From Variovorax sp. Root473 (GTDB taxonomy: Bacteria; Pseudomonadota; Gammaproteobacteria; Burkholderiales; Burkholderiaceae_C), in contig NZ_LMEV01000014.1 of assembly GCF_001426505.1 (NCBI RefSeq), positions 155,778-219,777 of the forward strand: a DNA stretch of 64,000 nt. The letters are read 5' to 3'. The notes beneath the pieces were generated by a model. That model had not been told where the DNA came from. It saw only the letters and a list, made by a program, of their open reading frames with translations, and ran no database searches. Made by a program: the position numbers and the translations under genes. Positions 1-10,090 of this stretch are shown piece by piece (position 1 is the stretch's first letter; each line of letters starts with the position of its first letter).

Positions 1-855
1 GATGCGCTGGATCGACTGCTCGATCTTCTTGAGCAGCTTGCGTTCGCGGTCGCGCGTGCGCAGTTCGAGCGCGTGCTCTTCCTCGATGGTGGCGCGGTCG
101 GCCGGGTCGGGCACCACCACGGTGTCTTCGCGCAGGTGCTCGGTGGTTTCGCCGGCGTTTTCCAGGATGCCGCGCTTCAGTTCCACCAGCTTGAGGCGGA
201 AGAACGCCATCTGCTTTTCGTTCATGTACTCGTCGTCGGGCATGGCAATGACTTCGGCATCGCTCAGCTCGGCGGCGGTCTTGGCCTTCCAGTTGTTGGC
301 CAGCTTCGGGTCTTTCTTGACGGCCAGCGGCGGCGGCGGCACCAGCGCGGTGGAAGGCGCCTGCGAGAAGCTGGACTTGGCGGCGGTCGAGGCCACGGAT
401 TGGGGCATCGAGGGCACGGTGAGTTGCGACAGCCGGGACACGCGGCCACCACGCGCAGCGGGAGCGGGCGTAGCGGGGATCGAGGGTGTCGCCGGGGCGG
501 AAGATGAGGCGGCAGCCGTTTTTTTCATGGGGGTCGGGGGAGCAGAAAGGGTGGCCGCAGGACGGCCGACCGGTTGGGATGGCGTGGGCGCCGTGCTCGC
601 GGTCTTGGTTGCGGGCTTGGCGGACTTCTTGGCAGCAGCGGTCCCGGTCTTGGCCGGGGTTGCCGCTGGCTTTTTGACAGCGCTTTTCTCTTTCGCGGCA
701 GAGGCGGCAGCAGCGGTGGCGGAAACCTTCTTCGTCGCGGGTACAGCCTTCACAGCCGGCGCCTTCTTTGCGGCGGACTTGGTGGCTGGCGTGGCCTTGG
801 CGGCGGGTTTCTTCACGGTGACTGGCTCCTTGTACGAACTGGAACGCGCTTTCAC
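1..855 (-). CDS. dksA: DksA-family RNA polymerase-binding regulator with long Lys/Ala-rich N-terminal extension (3' end outside window)
   Basis: DksA binds RNA polymerase through its secondary channel and adjusts promoter output, together with ppGpp in the stringent response. Residues 200-285 match the DksA core: the coiled-coil entry (EYMNEKQMAFFR), the tip motif DPADRA (residues 250-255, with Asp250, Asp253 and Ala255 at the functional positions) and the descending helix RDRERKLLKKIE. The C-terminal zinc finger lies beyond the left edge. The first 190 or so residues are low-complexity Lys/Ala/Pro/Thr, like the tails of bacterial histone H1-like proteins; E. coli DksA (151 residues) lacks this. 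The start chosen is GTG at 855, which has a strong GGAGGA ribosome site; a second in-frame GTG at 816, after AAGGAG, is possible. Confidence 0.9.
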   Translation of the reverse strand, partial: MKARSSSYKEPVTVKKPAAKATPATKSAAKKAPAVKAVPATKKVSATAAAASAAKEKSAVKKPAATPAKTGTAAAKKSAKPATKTASTAPTPSQPVGRPAATLSAPPTPMKKTAAASSSAPATPSIPATPAPAARGGRVSRLSQLTVPSMPQSVASTAAKSSFSQAPSTALVPPPPLAVKKDPKLANNWKAKTAAELSDAEVIAMPDDEYMNEKQMAFFRLKLVELKRGILENAGETTEHLREDTVVVPDPADRATIEEEHALELRTRDRERKLLKKIEQSIQRI

Positions 856-1197
856 TGGGTGTCTCCTCCCAAAGGAACCGTTGCGGATGTCAGGCCGCGC
901 GGGCTCCACGTTGTCGGAGGCGTCCGCAGGTGGGTGAACCCCGGGGTTATACCCCCGAAAGCCCGCCAAAAACCCTTGGCGCCCCGTGCCGTCAGTCATA
1001 TCTCGCCCCTGTGGGCGAAGCATGGCTCCCGGAACAGGCGCGCGATTGTATAGAGAACTCGAAACGCAGTGCCATCAGGTACCGCACTGCCCTGCTCCGG
1101 TAGCATCGCGCGGCGCCACCACAGGGGGTGGCGCAGGCACGCCGCGGGTCGGGGAGACACCGCGGCGTGCCTTCAAACAACCGATCGGAAAATAATC
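856..1197. other. Divergent intergenic region between dksA and the DUF945 gene
   Basis: This 342-base stretch separates two divergent genes and must hold both promoters. I see a perfect 12-base palindrome AACCCCGGGGTT at 937-948. At 1045-1052 a TTGTATAG sequence reads as a plausible -10 element on either strand. No -35 element is convincing, and no small gene is supported. Confidence 0.4.
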
Positions 1198-2736
1198 TTG
1201 AGCAAAAAAGCAGTATTGGGAGTCCTGGCCGCGGCCATCGCCGTCGCCTACGGCGGCAGCACCTGGTGGGCCGGCGCGCAAATCAAATCGAGCTACGACG
1301 TCGCCCTGGGCGAACTGCCCAAGCAGACCGCGCTGGTGCGCGTGATCGAGCGCAGCTACGAGCGCAACTTCTTCGGCGCCGTGAGCACCGTGACGCTCGA
1401 ACTGGGTTGCCCGGCCGAGGCCGAAGCCGCCACAGCCCCTGCCGCGTCGGCACCCGCCGCCGCGCCGGCCGCCGCCACGACCGATGTCGCCGAGGCCGCG
1501 ACCGAAGGCGACGATGAAGAACCCACCGAAGACGACAACGACGCCAAGGCCACGCCGCCCAAGCCCGTGCGCATCACCTTCCGCGACACCATCCATCACG
1601 GCCCGTTCGCCGGCGGCACGCTGGCGGCGGCCGTCATCGACAGCGAACTCGTGCTCGACGCGAAGGCGCAGGCCGAAGCCGAAAAGCTGTTCGGCAAGGC
1701 CAAGCCGCTGACCGCGCACACCAAGGTCGGTTTCGGCGGCGGCTTCACCACCGACCTCACGGTCGCGCCCGCCAAGCTGGCCGAAGAAGGCAAGGGCGAG
1801 TTCGCATGGCAGGGCGCGCAAGCCCGCCTGGACATGAACGCGGCCCGCACCCACGTGCGCTACGACATGACGATGCCCGGCCTGGACGTCAGCACCGCCT
1901 CCAAGGGCGTGCAGCTGAAGATGGGCAAGTTCACGGCCAAGGCCGACATGGACGGCAGTGCCGGCTGGATGCTGGCCACGGGCAAGACCGAAGGTCGCCT
2001 CGACAGCTTCGAACTGAATGCGCCCAAGGGCCTGGTTCCGGGTGCCGAGGGCGCCACCCCCGCCAAGGCGATCAAGGTGCTGCTGCAAAGCATCGACCTG
2101 ACCGGCGAAGCCACCATCAAGGACGGCCTGTACGCCTCCGAAGGCGCCTTCAAGGGCAAAGGCAAGGTCAACGAGACCACCATCGACAAGTTCGAGATCG
2201 CCAGCAGCGCACGCCGCATCCAGGCGGCCGGCTACAAGAAGCTGGCCGACGCCTGGCTGCAGTCGACCGCCGGTGCCGGCTGCGGCCAGCGCAGCAAGGC
2301 CCAGAAGGACGCGATGCAGGCGCTGGTCGAACAGCTCGCGCCCGACCTCAAGGCCATGGCCAGGCATAGCCCTGAGGCGGGCATCGACCGGATGCTGGTC
2401 GAGGTCGGCGGCCAGAGCGCCGAGATCAGCTACTCGGTCGCCCTCGCCGGCGTGACCGACGAAGACATGCAGCTGCCCGGCAACGCGCTGGTGCTCAAGC
2501 GCGGCGTGCTCAAGGCCAACGCGCGCGTGCCGGTGAAGTGGATCGAGAAGCTGGCCGAGACCGGTGCCGGCAGCGGCCAGACGCCGCCGCCCGAAATGGT
2601 CGCGGGCCTGATCGAACAGGCCGAGGAGAACGGCTACGTGAAGCGCGCGGGCGACGACGTGGTCAGCCAGGTCGAGTTCAGCGAAGGCCAGCTCAAGCTC
2701 ATCGGCAAGCCGGTGGGGTCGCCGCTCGGCAAGTAA
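1198..2736 (+). CDS. DUF945 (YdgA-like) family protein
   Basis: The protein has about 512 residues, close to the length of E. coli YdgA. It opens with a single hydrophobic signal/anchor segment (residues 4-25), so the bulk should lie in the periplasm, tethered to the inner membrane. A family-typical HHGPF segment follows an acidic Ala/Pro/Asp/Glu linker (roughly residues 70-120). TTG at 1198 is the most likely start because the hydrophobic segment begins at once after it; the GTG at 1069 would add a tail unlike the family. The biochemical role of DUF945 is not established. The gene is monocistronic and is followed by a strong terminator. Confidence 0.8.
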   Translation: MSKKAVLGVLAAAIAVAYGGSTWWAGAQIKSSYDVALGELPKQTALVRVIERSYERNFFGAVSTVTLELGCPAEAEAATAPAASAPAAAPAAATTDVAEAATEGDDEEPTEDDNDAKATPPKPVRITFRDTIHHGPFAGGTLAAAVIDSELVLDAKAQAEAEKLFGKAKPLTAHTKVGFGGGFTTDLTVAPAKLAEEGKGEFAWQGAQARLDMNAARTHVRYDMTMPGLDVSTASKGVQLKMGKFTAKADMDGSAGWMLATGKTEGRLDSFELNAPKGLVPGAEGATPAKAIKVLLQSIDLTGEATIKDGLYASEGAFKGKGKVNETTIDKFEIASSARRIQAAGYKKLADAWLQSTAGAGCGQRSKAQKDAMQALVEQLAPDLKAMARHSPEAGIDRMLVEVGGQSAEISYSVALAGVTDEDMQLPGNALVLKRGVLKANARVPVKWIEKLAETGAGSGQTPPPEMVAGLIEQAEENGYVKRAGDDVVSQVEFSEGQLKLIGKPVGSPLGK

Positions 2737-2752
2737 CCGCCTCCCGCCCATG

Positions 2753-2790
2753 AAAAACGGCGCTGACCGCGAGGCCAGCGCCGTTTTTTT
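2753..2790. terminator. Bidirectional intrinsic terminator
   Basis: The stem AAAAACGGCGCTG pairs with CAGCGCCGTTTTT around a GC-rich loop. It has A-tracts and T-tracts on both sides, so it can end transcription of the DUF945 gene (+) and of the convergent CobW gene (-). Confidence 0.9.
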
Positions 2791-2810
2791 ATTCGGTCAG
2801 GCGAGCGTGC

Positions 2811-3872
2811 TCAGACCAGGCACTGCTCCAGGCCCTGCTCCAGGATCTCGCGCGGCAGCTCGATGCCGATGAACACCATGCGGCTCTGGCGCTCTTCGTC
2901 CTTGCCCCACTCCGGGCCCAGGTCGCTGCCCATGAGTTGGTGCACGCCCTGGAAGATCACCTTGCGCTCGGTGCCCTTCATGTTCAGCACGCCCTTGTAG
3001 CGCAGCATGCGCGGGCCGTAGATGTTCACGATGGCGCCCAGGAAGTCCTCGAGCTTGGCCGGGTCGAAAGGCCGGTCGGCCTTGTAGACGAAGCTCTTCA
3101 CGTCGTCATCGGTGTGATGGTGATGCCCGTGGCCTTCGTGCTTGTGCGAGGGGTGGTCGCAGTGCTCGCCATGCGCGTGGTCATGACCATCGTGGTCGTG
3201 ATGGTCGTGGTCGTCTTCCTTCAGGAAGTCCGGGTCGATGTCCAGCTTGGCGTTCAGGTTGAAACCGCGCAGGTCGAAGATGTCCTTCAGCGGTACGTCG
3301 CCGAAGTGCGCCTTCTGCTGGGGCGCGCGCGGGTTCATGTGCTTCAGGCGATGGATGAGCGCATCGGTCTCTTCGGCCGACACCAGTTCGCTCTTGCTGA
3401 TGAAGATCTGGTCGGCAAAGCCCACCTGGCGGCGTGCTTCCTGGCGGTCGTTGAGCTGCTGCGGCGCGTGCTTGGCATCGACCAGCGTGAGGATCGAGTC
3501 GAGCAGGTAGCTCTCGGCGATCTCGTCGTCCATGAAGAAGGTCTGCGCCACCGGGCCGGGGTCGGCCAGGCCGGTGGTCTCGATCACCACGCGGTCGAAA
3601 TCGAGCAGGCCCTGGCGCTTCTTGGCGGCCAGCAGCTGCAGCGCCTCGCGCAGGTCTTCGCGGATCGTGCAGCAGACGCAGCCGTTGCTCATCTGAACGA
3701 TCTGCTCCTTCGACTCGGTCACGAGGATGTCGCTGTCGATGTTCTCCTCGCCGAACTCGTTCTCGATGACCGCGATCTTCTGGCCATGGGCCTCGGTCAG
3801 GATGCGCTTGAGCAGCGTGGTTTTGCCCGAGCCGAGAAAGCCGGTCAGGATGGTCGCGGGAATGAGGGCCAT
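2811..3872 (-). CDS. CobW/P47K-family (COG0523, G3E) GTPase, probable zinc metallochaperone
   Basis: This is a 353-residue G3E GTPase. The P-loop GFLGSGKTT is at residues 11-19 and the metal-binding CVCC motif, diagnostic of COG0523 proteins, is at residues 65-68. A very His/Asp-rich stretch covers residues 221-254. The CobW C-terminal domain follows. Members of this family deliver zinc or other metals to client enzymes at the cost of GTP. Closeness to dksA is suggestive because COG0523 genes are often found near DksA paralogues in zinc-responsive regulons. I saw no convincing Zur-type palindrome upstream, so zinc control is unproven here. Confidence 0.9.
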   Translation of the reverse strand: MALIPATILTGFLGSGKTTLLKRILTEAHGQKIAVIENEFGEENIDSDILVTESKEQIVQMSNGCVCCTIREDLREALQLLAAKKRQGLLDFDRVVIETTGLADPGPVAQTFFMDDEIAESYLLDSILTLVDAKHAPQQLNDRQEARRQVGFADQIFISKSELVSAEETDALIHRLKHMNPRAPQQKAHFGDVPLKDIFDLRGFNLNAKLDIDPDFLKEDDHDHHDHDGHDHAHGEHCDHPSHKHEGHGHHHHTDDDVKSFVYKADRPFDPAKLEDFLGAIVNIYGPRMLRYKGVLNMKGTERKVIFQGVHQLMGSDLGPEWGKDEERQSRMVFIGIELPREILEQGLEQCLV

Positions 3873-3972
3873 GGAAAAGTGCTCCGAAAGCGGAAAACAG
3901 AAAAGGCGGGGGATTGGCGGGCAGTTTAGCCAATGCCACTGAGTTGCGTTGCCGATGGGGTCAAGCCCCCGT

Positions 3973-5187
<1,215 letters not shown>

Positions 5188-5246
5188 GGCGAAACGGATG
5201 AATGAAAGAGGAAATAAAAGTCGAAAAGAAAAGCTGCGGACGGTGG

Positions 5247-6167
5247 CTACTTGCCGTCCTTGTCGGGCCGGGCCTTGGCACGCGGATGCGCCGCGTCATA
5301 GACCTTGGCCAGGTGCTGGAAATCCAGCCGCGTGTAGACCTGCGTGGTCGCGATGTTGGCATGGCCCAGCAGCTCCTGCACCGCGCGCAGGTCGCTGCTC
5401 GACTGCAGCACGTGGCTCGCGAACGAGTGGCGCAGCATGTGCGGGTGCACCGGCGCGGCCAGGCCCGCCTTCAGGCTGCGCTCGCGCAGCAGCTTCCACA
5501 CCGCGTGTGACGACATGCGCGCGCCGCGTGCACTGACGAACAGTGCCGGCTCCTGGCGCTCGCCGCGCACCGCGAGCCAGTCGCGCAGCGCTTCGGCCGC
5601 CTTGCTGCCCACGGGCACGCTGCGCCGCTTGCTGCCCTTGCCGAGCACATGGGCTTCCATGGCGTCGAGATCGACCCAGCCGCGCGCCGTGCCGCTCGCC
5701 TGCGCGTCGAGCCCCGTGAGCTCGCTCACGCGCAGGCCGCAGCCATAAAGCATTTCGACGATGGCGCCGTCGCGCGCTTCGGTCCAGGGGTCGGCCTCGG
5801 GGTCGTACAGCTCGGCCAAACGCACCGCGTCGTCCACGCCCAGCGCCTTCGGCAGCGGCCGGCCCGCCTTGGGCGCGTGCACGTCCTGCACCGGGTTGAA
5901 GCCGATCAGCCCTTCATGGCCGAGCCAGCGGTAGAAGCTGCGCCAGCACGACAGCACCAGCGCAATGCCGCGCGGCTCGCGCCCGGCGCTGTGCAGCTGC
6001 GCCATCCAGCGGCGAATGTGCGCCGTCTGCACGCGGTCCAGCGGCAGGTTGGCCTCGGCCGCGTGGTCGGTCAGCGCGCGCAGGTGGAAGGCATACAACT
6101 CGACCGTGCGCGGCGCGAGCCGACGCTCCACGCGCACGTGTTCGAGGTATTTGTCGATCCATTCCAT
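5247..6167 (-). CDS. xerC: Tyrosine recombinase XerC
   Basis: XerC acts with XerD at dif sites to resolve chromosome dimers at division. The 306-residue protein has the N-terminal SAM-like DNA-binding domain (residues 1-90) and the catalytic domain with all expected residues: Arg146 (CGLRVSEL), Lys180 (GKGSKR), His243 and Arg246 (HMLRHSF), His269 (LGHA) and nucleophile Tyr278. The location downstream of dapF and a DUF484 gene is the conserved proteobacterial setting for xerC and argues against a phage or integron integrase. Confidence 0.95.
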   Translation of the reverse strand: MEWIDKYLEHVRVERRLAPRTVELYAFHLRALTDHAAEANLPLDRVQTAHIRRWMAQLHSAGREPRGIALVLSCWRSFYRWLGHEGLIGFNPVQDVHAPKAGRPLPKALGVDDAVRLAELYDPEADPWTEARDGAIVEMLYGCGLRVSELTGLDAQASGTARGWVDLDAMEAHVLGKGSKRRSVPVGSKAAEALRDWLAVRGERQEPALFVSARGARMSSHAVWKLLRERSLKAGLAAPVHPHMLRHSFASHVLQSSSDLRAVQELLGHANIATTQVYTRLDFQHLAKVYDAAHPRAKARPDKDGK

Positions 6168-6207
6168 GGTGTCGTCGTGCTCGGTGCGCCGCCGGGGGCC
6201 GCGCTAG

Positions 6208-6861
6208 CTAGAACAGATAACCGAGCGATGCATTGTTCACGATGGCCGCCGGCTCGCGCAATGCGCCCTTGAACAGCATGCCCCAGCGGCGCCAGCACGA
6301 GGTGGGCGCGGCGGCGTACTGCACGTCGAAGGCCTGGTCGAAGCCGCTGGCACGCACCAGTCGCTCGATGCGCCACAGGTGGTACGGCTCCGACACGATG
6401 ATCACGCTGCGCACGCCGTTCGCTTCCAGCAGCGTGCGCGACAGCGACAGGTTGGCGCGCGTGGACGACGACACCGACTCCAGCACCATCGGCCCCGTGT
6501 AGCCCTCGGCCGTGGCGTGGTCGCGCATCACCTCGGCTTCGATGCGGCCGTCTTCGACATCGACACCGCCCGAGAACACCAGCGTCTGCACGCGGCCGGC
6601 GCGTGCCAGCACGATGCCCTGGTCGACCCGGCCCGTGAGGCAGGGGTTCGGCTTGCCGTCGAGGTAGGCGCGGTTGCCCAGCACCAGCGCCACGTCGGCC
6701 GCGCGCGGCAGCGGGCCGGCCAGTGCAGCTTCGGCACGCTGCCAGATCACGCCCGCGATGGCGACATACGTCAGCACCCCGGCCAGCACGACCATGCACA
6801 GGCCGGCCAGCCAGGGCCGGCGGCGCCACCCGCGTGTCGCGGGACGGCGGGAACGGTTCAA
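6208..6861 (-). CDS. YdcF family (DUF218) membrane-anchored protein
   Basis: The predicted 217-residue protein has a basic N-terminus, one transmembrane segment (about residues 20-42) and a DUF218/YdcF domain with the typical features VALVLGNRAYLDGKP, LVFSGG, E-x-xxMxxHA and VIIVSEPYHLWR. Some YdcF-like proteins bind SAM or act in envelope metabolism; the role here is unknown. TTG at 6861, overlapping the TGA of the DUF484 gene, is taken as the start by translational coupling; ATG at 6795 would shorten the cytoplasmic tail. The gene is inserted between the DUF484 gene and xerC, which are usually adjacent. Confidence 0.8.
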   Translation of the reverse strand: MNRSRRPATRGWRRRPWLAGLCMVVLAGVLTYVAIAGVIWQRAEAALAGPLPRAADVALVLGNRAYLDGKPNPCLTGRVDQGIVLARAGRVQTLVFSGGVDVEDGRIEAEVMRDHATAEGYTGPMVLESVSSSTRANLSLSRTLLEANGVRSVIIVSEPYHLWRIERLVRASGFDQAFDVQYAAAPTSCWRRWGMLFKGALREPAAIVNNASLGYLF

Positions 6862-7553
6862 GGGCGCAGCCGCGACAGCGCGCCCGACGAGAGCTCGGCG
6901 ATGCGCTCGAGAAAGTCCGTGCCCATTTCGGCGTTGAAGCGCTGCGCGTCCGGCGACGCCAGCACCAGCAGGCCGAAGGCCGGCGATTCGGCGTCGGCGC
7001 GCAGCGGAATCAGCGCGATCGATGAGGCGCCCTGCGGCTCGGGCAGCCAGTTGGCCGCCTCGAAACCCGAGTTGAGCCCGCAGTACGGCGACGTGAGCGA
7101 GGTGGCCAGCGCCTTCACGTCGTCGCTCACCCACTGGGCATAGGCTTCGTTCAGGTACTCGGTGCCGCAGTCCCACACCTTGATGGCCGTCTGCGGCACC
7201 AGGAACAGCGACTGCAGGTCGACCGCGATGCGGTACGGCAGGCTGCGCGGATCGCGCGTGGTCAGGAGGCCCTTGGTCCAGCGCTGCAGGCGGTCGGCGA
7301 TGACGACGTTTTCGGTGCCATGGCGCACCATGTCCATCAGGCGGTGCTCCAGCGCCTTGATCTTCTCGCGCAGCATCTCGGCCTGGCGCTCCTGCAGGCT
7401 CACGGCGCGGTTGCCGTGCGGGCTGGTGAGCTGCACCTGCGCCAGCAGCTGGGCGTGGCGCTCGAAGAAGTCGGGCGTGTTCGACAGGTAGTTCGCGATG
7501 TCGTCTTCGGTGATCGGGTTCATGGCGTTGTTGTCGTGGGTGAATGGGGTCAT
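6858..7553 (-). CDS. DUF484 family (YigA-like) GAF-fold protein
   Basis: The 231-residue protein matches the DUF484 family. The N-terminal segment ([17 protein letters not shown]) is the family signature, followed by a coiled coil with SLQERQ and a GAF-like domain ([20 protein letters not shown]). The function is unknown, but the family sits between dapF and xerC in many gammaproteobacteria and betaproteobacteria. The chosen start at 7553 overlaps the dapF stop (ATGA); a second ATG at 7523 is an alternative. The end overlaps the next gene by four bases. Confidence 0.87.
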   Translation of the reverse strand: MTPFTHDNNAMNPITEDDIANYLSNTPDFFERHAQLLAQVQLTSPHGNRAVSLQERQAEMLREKIKALEHRLMDMVRHGTENVVIADRLQRWTKGLLTTRDPRSLPYRIAVDLQSLFLVPQTAIKVWDCGTEYLNEAYAQWVSDDVKALATSLTSPYCGLNSGFEAANWLPEPQGASSIALIPLRADAESPAFGLLVLASPDAQRFNAEMGTDFLERIAELSSGALSRLRP

Positions 7554-8434
7554 GGCTGTTCCGAAATGTCGGGCACGTCGATCTCGCCCTCGAACACCGT
7601 CGTGGCCGGTCCTGTCATGAGCACCGGCCGGCCGTCGCCCTGCCACTCGATCGTGAGAATGCCGCCGTGCGTCTGCACGTCGACGCGGGAATCCAGCAGC
7701 CCCAGGCGGATGCCCGCCACCACCGCCGCGCAGGCGCCCGTGCCGCAGGCCAGCGTTTCGCCGGCACCGCGCTCGAACACCCGCAGCTTGATGTTCGTGC
7801 GGTCGACCACCTGCATGAAGCCTGCGTTCACGCGCTGCGGAAAGCGCGGGTGGTGCTCGATCTGGGGGCCCTGCTCGGCCACCGGCGCGGTGTCGACGTT
7901 GTCGACCACCTGCACCGCGTGTGGGTTGCCCATCGACAGCACCGCTACCGAAACGATAGCGCTGCCGGCGCGGGTGCCCAGGGCGAGGTGCCACTTTTCC
8001 CAAGAACCGTCGGGCTGGGCATCGAGCCCGGCGGTGTCGAAGGGCACGCGCGCGGCCTCGAAGACCGGGGCGCCCATGTCCACCGTCACCCGGCCGTCGG
8101 CGCCCATGCGCGGCTCGATCACGCCGGCCAGCGTCTGCACGCGCACGTCTTTCTTGTCGGTCAGACCGTGCTCGCTCACGAAGCGCATGAAACAGCGCGC
8201 CCCGTTGCCGCACTGCTCCACCTCGCCGCCGTCGGCGTTGTGGATCACGTACTGGAAATCGATGCCTTCGCCCGGCGATGGGCGCACGGTGAGGATCTGG
8301 TCGGCGCCAACGCCGAAATGGCGGTCGGCCAGGAAGCGGTACTGCGCGGCCGTGAGGCCCAGCGTGCCGCGCGTTTCGTCGAGCACGACGAAATCGTTGC
8401 CGGCTCCCTGCATCTTGGTAAAGCGGATTCGCAT
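7550..8434 (-). CDS. dapF: Diaminopimelate epimerase
   Basis: DapF converts LL-diaminopimelate to the meso form for lysine and peptidoglycan synthesis. The 294-residue protein begins with the hallmark [15 protein letters not shown]. The first catalytic Cys is Cys75 in EQCGNGARC, and the second is in the late LACGTGACA motif. The start at 8434 is fixed by the family N-terminus; further in-frame starts upstream are ignored. It heads the dapF-DUF484-YdcF-xerC operon. Confidence 0.96.
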   Translation of the reverse strand: MRIRFTKMQGAGNDFVVLDETRGTLGLTAAQYRFLADRHFGVGADQILTVRPSPGEGIDFQYVIHNADGGEVEQCGNGARCFMRFVSEHGLTDKKDVRVQTLAGVIEPRMGADGRVTVDMGAPVFEAARVPFDTAGLDAQPDGSWEKWHLALGTRAGSAIVSVAVLSMGNPHAVQVVDNVDTAPVAEQGPQIEHHPRFPQRVNAGFMQVVDRTNIKLRVFERGAGETLACGTGACAAVVAGIRLGLLDSRVDVQTHGGILTIEWQGDGRPVLMTGPATTVFEGEIDVPDISEQP

Positions 8435-8509
8435 CGCAGGATTATCGCCACGGGGCATCGCCCCTGGCGACCGAGGGCCCATGCCCCGCCCCAACACCCC
8501 GCTCCTATC

Positions 8510-10090
8510 CTAAAGCGCCAGGAAGTGGTGCACCTCGGGCTTGCCCGGGCCGATGTGAAAGCGCAGCGCCTCGGCCTGCAGGTCGGCATCGGCGTGCGAC
8601 ACGCGGTGGTGCTGGCGCAGGTGCTCGGCCCACGACTCCACGAGGAACCACTCCATCACGCGCTCGGCGTCGGCCGTGTGCTCCTGCACGCCCCAGGCGT
8701 AGGCGCCGTCGCGGCGGCGCTCGAGCGAGAGCTTCTTCATCGCCGCCAGGAACGCCGGGCGGTCTTCCTTGCGGATGCGGTACTCGACCTGGATCATCAC
8801 GGGCCCGCGGTCGTGCGCCACCGGTTCGGCCAGCAGCGGTTCGGGCCAGTGGTTCGAAGCCTGCAGGTCGGCCTCGCCGGCGGGCAGCCGCACGCGATGG
8901 AACACCATGCCCATCACCACCAGCCCCGCCGCGCCCGCCACCAGCGTGGCCGGCACGCCGATCTGTTGCGCGATCAGGCCCCAACCCAGGCTGCCGGCCG
9001 CCATGGCGCCGTTGAACACCGTGAGGTACACGGCCAGCCCGCGCCCGCGCACCCAGTTCGGCAGGATCGACTGCGCCACCCCGTTGAGCGTGGTCAGCGC
9101 AATGATCCAGCCCAGGCCCAGCACCAGCAACATCAGCACCGCGAGCCATTGCGGCGGCGCGAACACCAGGCCGCCCATCACCGCAGCCGTGAGCAGCGAC
9201 GCGAGCAGCAGCATGCCGTCGGCATCGAGCCGGGCGCGCAGCCGCGGCATCACCAGCGCGCCGCCGATGGCGCCCGCGCCCACCGCGCCGAGCAGGATGC
9301 CGTAGAAGCTCGCGGTGCCGCCGAGCATCTGGCGCGCCACCAGCGGCAGCAGCGCCCATACCGAGCTGGCGAACACAAAGAACACCGCCGCGCGCAGCAA
9401 CACCACATGCAGTTCCTTGCTGGCCCGCGTGTAGCGGATGCCCGCGCGGAAGGCGCCGAAGAAGTTCTCGGACAGCCCGCTGTCCACCGCCGCCGGGCGC
9501 TTCCACCACAAGAGCGCTGCGATCACGAACACGTAGCTCAGCACGTCCAGCCCGTAGGTGGCGGCCGCGCCGAAGCTCGCCAGAATCAGCCCGCCCGCCG
9601 CCGGCCCGATGGAGCGCGCGATGTTGATGCCCAGCGAGTTCAGCGCCACGGCGCCCTTGAGCTCGCTGCGCGGCACCAGCTCCGGCACGATCGACTGCCA
9701 GGTCGGCCCCATGAGCGCCGCGCCGATGCCGCCCACGAAGGTCAGTGCAATCAGGTATTCGACCGTGAGCGCGCCCGTGTGCGACAGCACCAGCAGCGTG
9801 CCGCTCACGGCGGCCAGCAGCACCTGCACGAAGATCAGGAAGCGCCGGCGGTCGAGGATGTCCGACAGCACGCCCGCCGGAATCGCCAGCAGGAAGATCG
9901 GCAGCGTCGCCGCCGTCTGGATCAGCGCCACCGCCGTCGGGCTGGCCGACAGGTCGGTCACCAGCCACGAACTGGCCACGTCGCGCATGAAGCTGCCGAT
10001 GTTGCCCAGCACCGTGGCGGCCCACAGCACGGCGAAGACCGGCTGGCGCAGCGGCGCGAAGGCGCCGGCAGACTTTTGAGGCTCAGTCAT
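8510..10090 (-). CDS. MFS_3 (EntS-like) transporter with C-terminal monooxygenase-like domain
   Basis: The 526-residue protein has an MFS domain of the MFS_3/transmembrane secretion effector type (residues about 10-410). Motif DRRRFL follows TM2 and GINIARSIGPAAGG lies in TM5. From about residue 430 a soluble tail, VEYRIRKEDRPAFLAAM onward, resembles the ferredoxin-like antibiotic-biosynthesis-monooxygenase fold. This fusion recurs in the MFS_3 group; the substrate cannot be read. The ATG at 10090 overlaps the DoxX stop by eight bases, so the gene closes the isochorismatase-XapX-amidohydrolase-DoxX operon. Confidence 0.85.
   Translation of the reverse strand: MTEPQKSAGAFAPLRQPVFAVLWAATVLGNIGSFMRDVASSWLVTDLSASPTAVALIQTAATLPIFLLAIPAGVLSDILDRRRFLIFVQVLLAAVSGTLLVLSHTGALTVEYLIALTFVGGIGAALMGPTWQSIVPELVPRSELKGAVALNSLGINIARSIGPAAGGLILASFGAAATYGLDVLSYVFVIAALLWWKRPAAVDSGLSENFFGAFRAGIRYTRASKELHVVLLRAAVFFVFASSVWALLPLVARQMLGGTASFYGILLGAVGAGAIGGALVMPRLRARLDADGMLLLASLLTAAVMGGLVFAPPQWLAVLMLLVLGLGWIIALTTLNGVAQSILPNWVRGRGLAVYLTVFNGAMAAGSLGWGLIAQQIGVPATLVAGAAGLVVMGMVFHRVRLPAGEADLQASNHWPEPLLAEPVAHDRGPVMIQVEYRIRKEDRPAFLAAMKKLSLERRRDGAYAWGVQEHTADAERVMEWFLVESWAEHLRQHHRVSHADADLQAEALRFHIGPGKPEVHHFLAL

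Noticed and set aside
2..937. A 311-codon plus-strand frame at the left edge
   Set aside because: It is antisense to dksA; its Ala/Gly-rich sequence reflects the reverse of the Lys/Ala tail codons.
3860..3972. A Zur box upstream of the CobW gene
   Set aside because: I searched the short upstream region by eye for a symmetric AT-rich motif and saw none.
5247..6167. Tyrosine recombinase as a sign of an integrated element
   Set aside because: Its location in the dapF-DUF484 block and full XerC motif set mark it as the housekeeping XerC.
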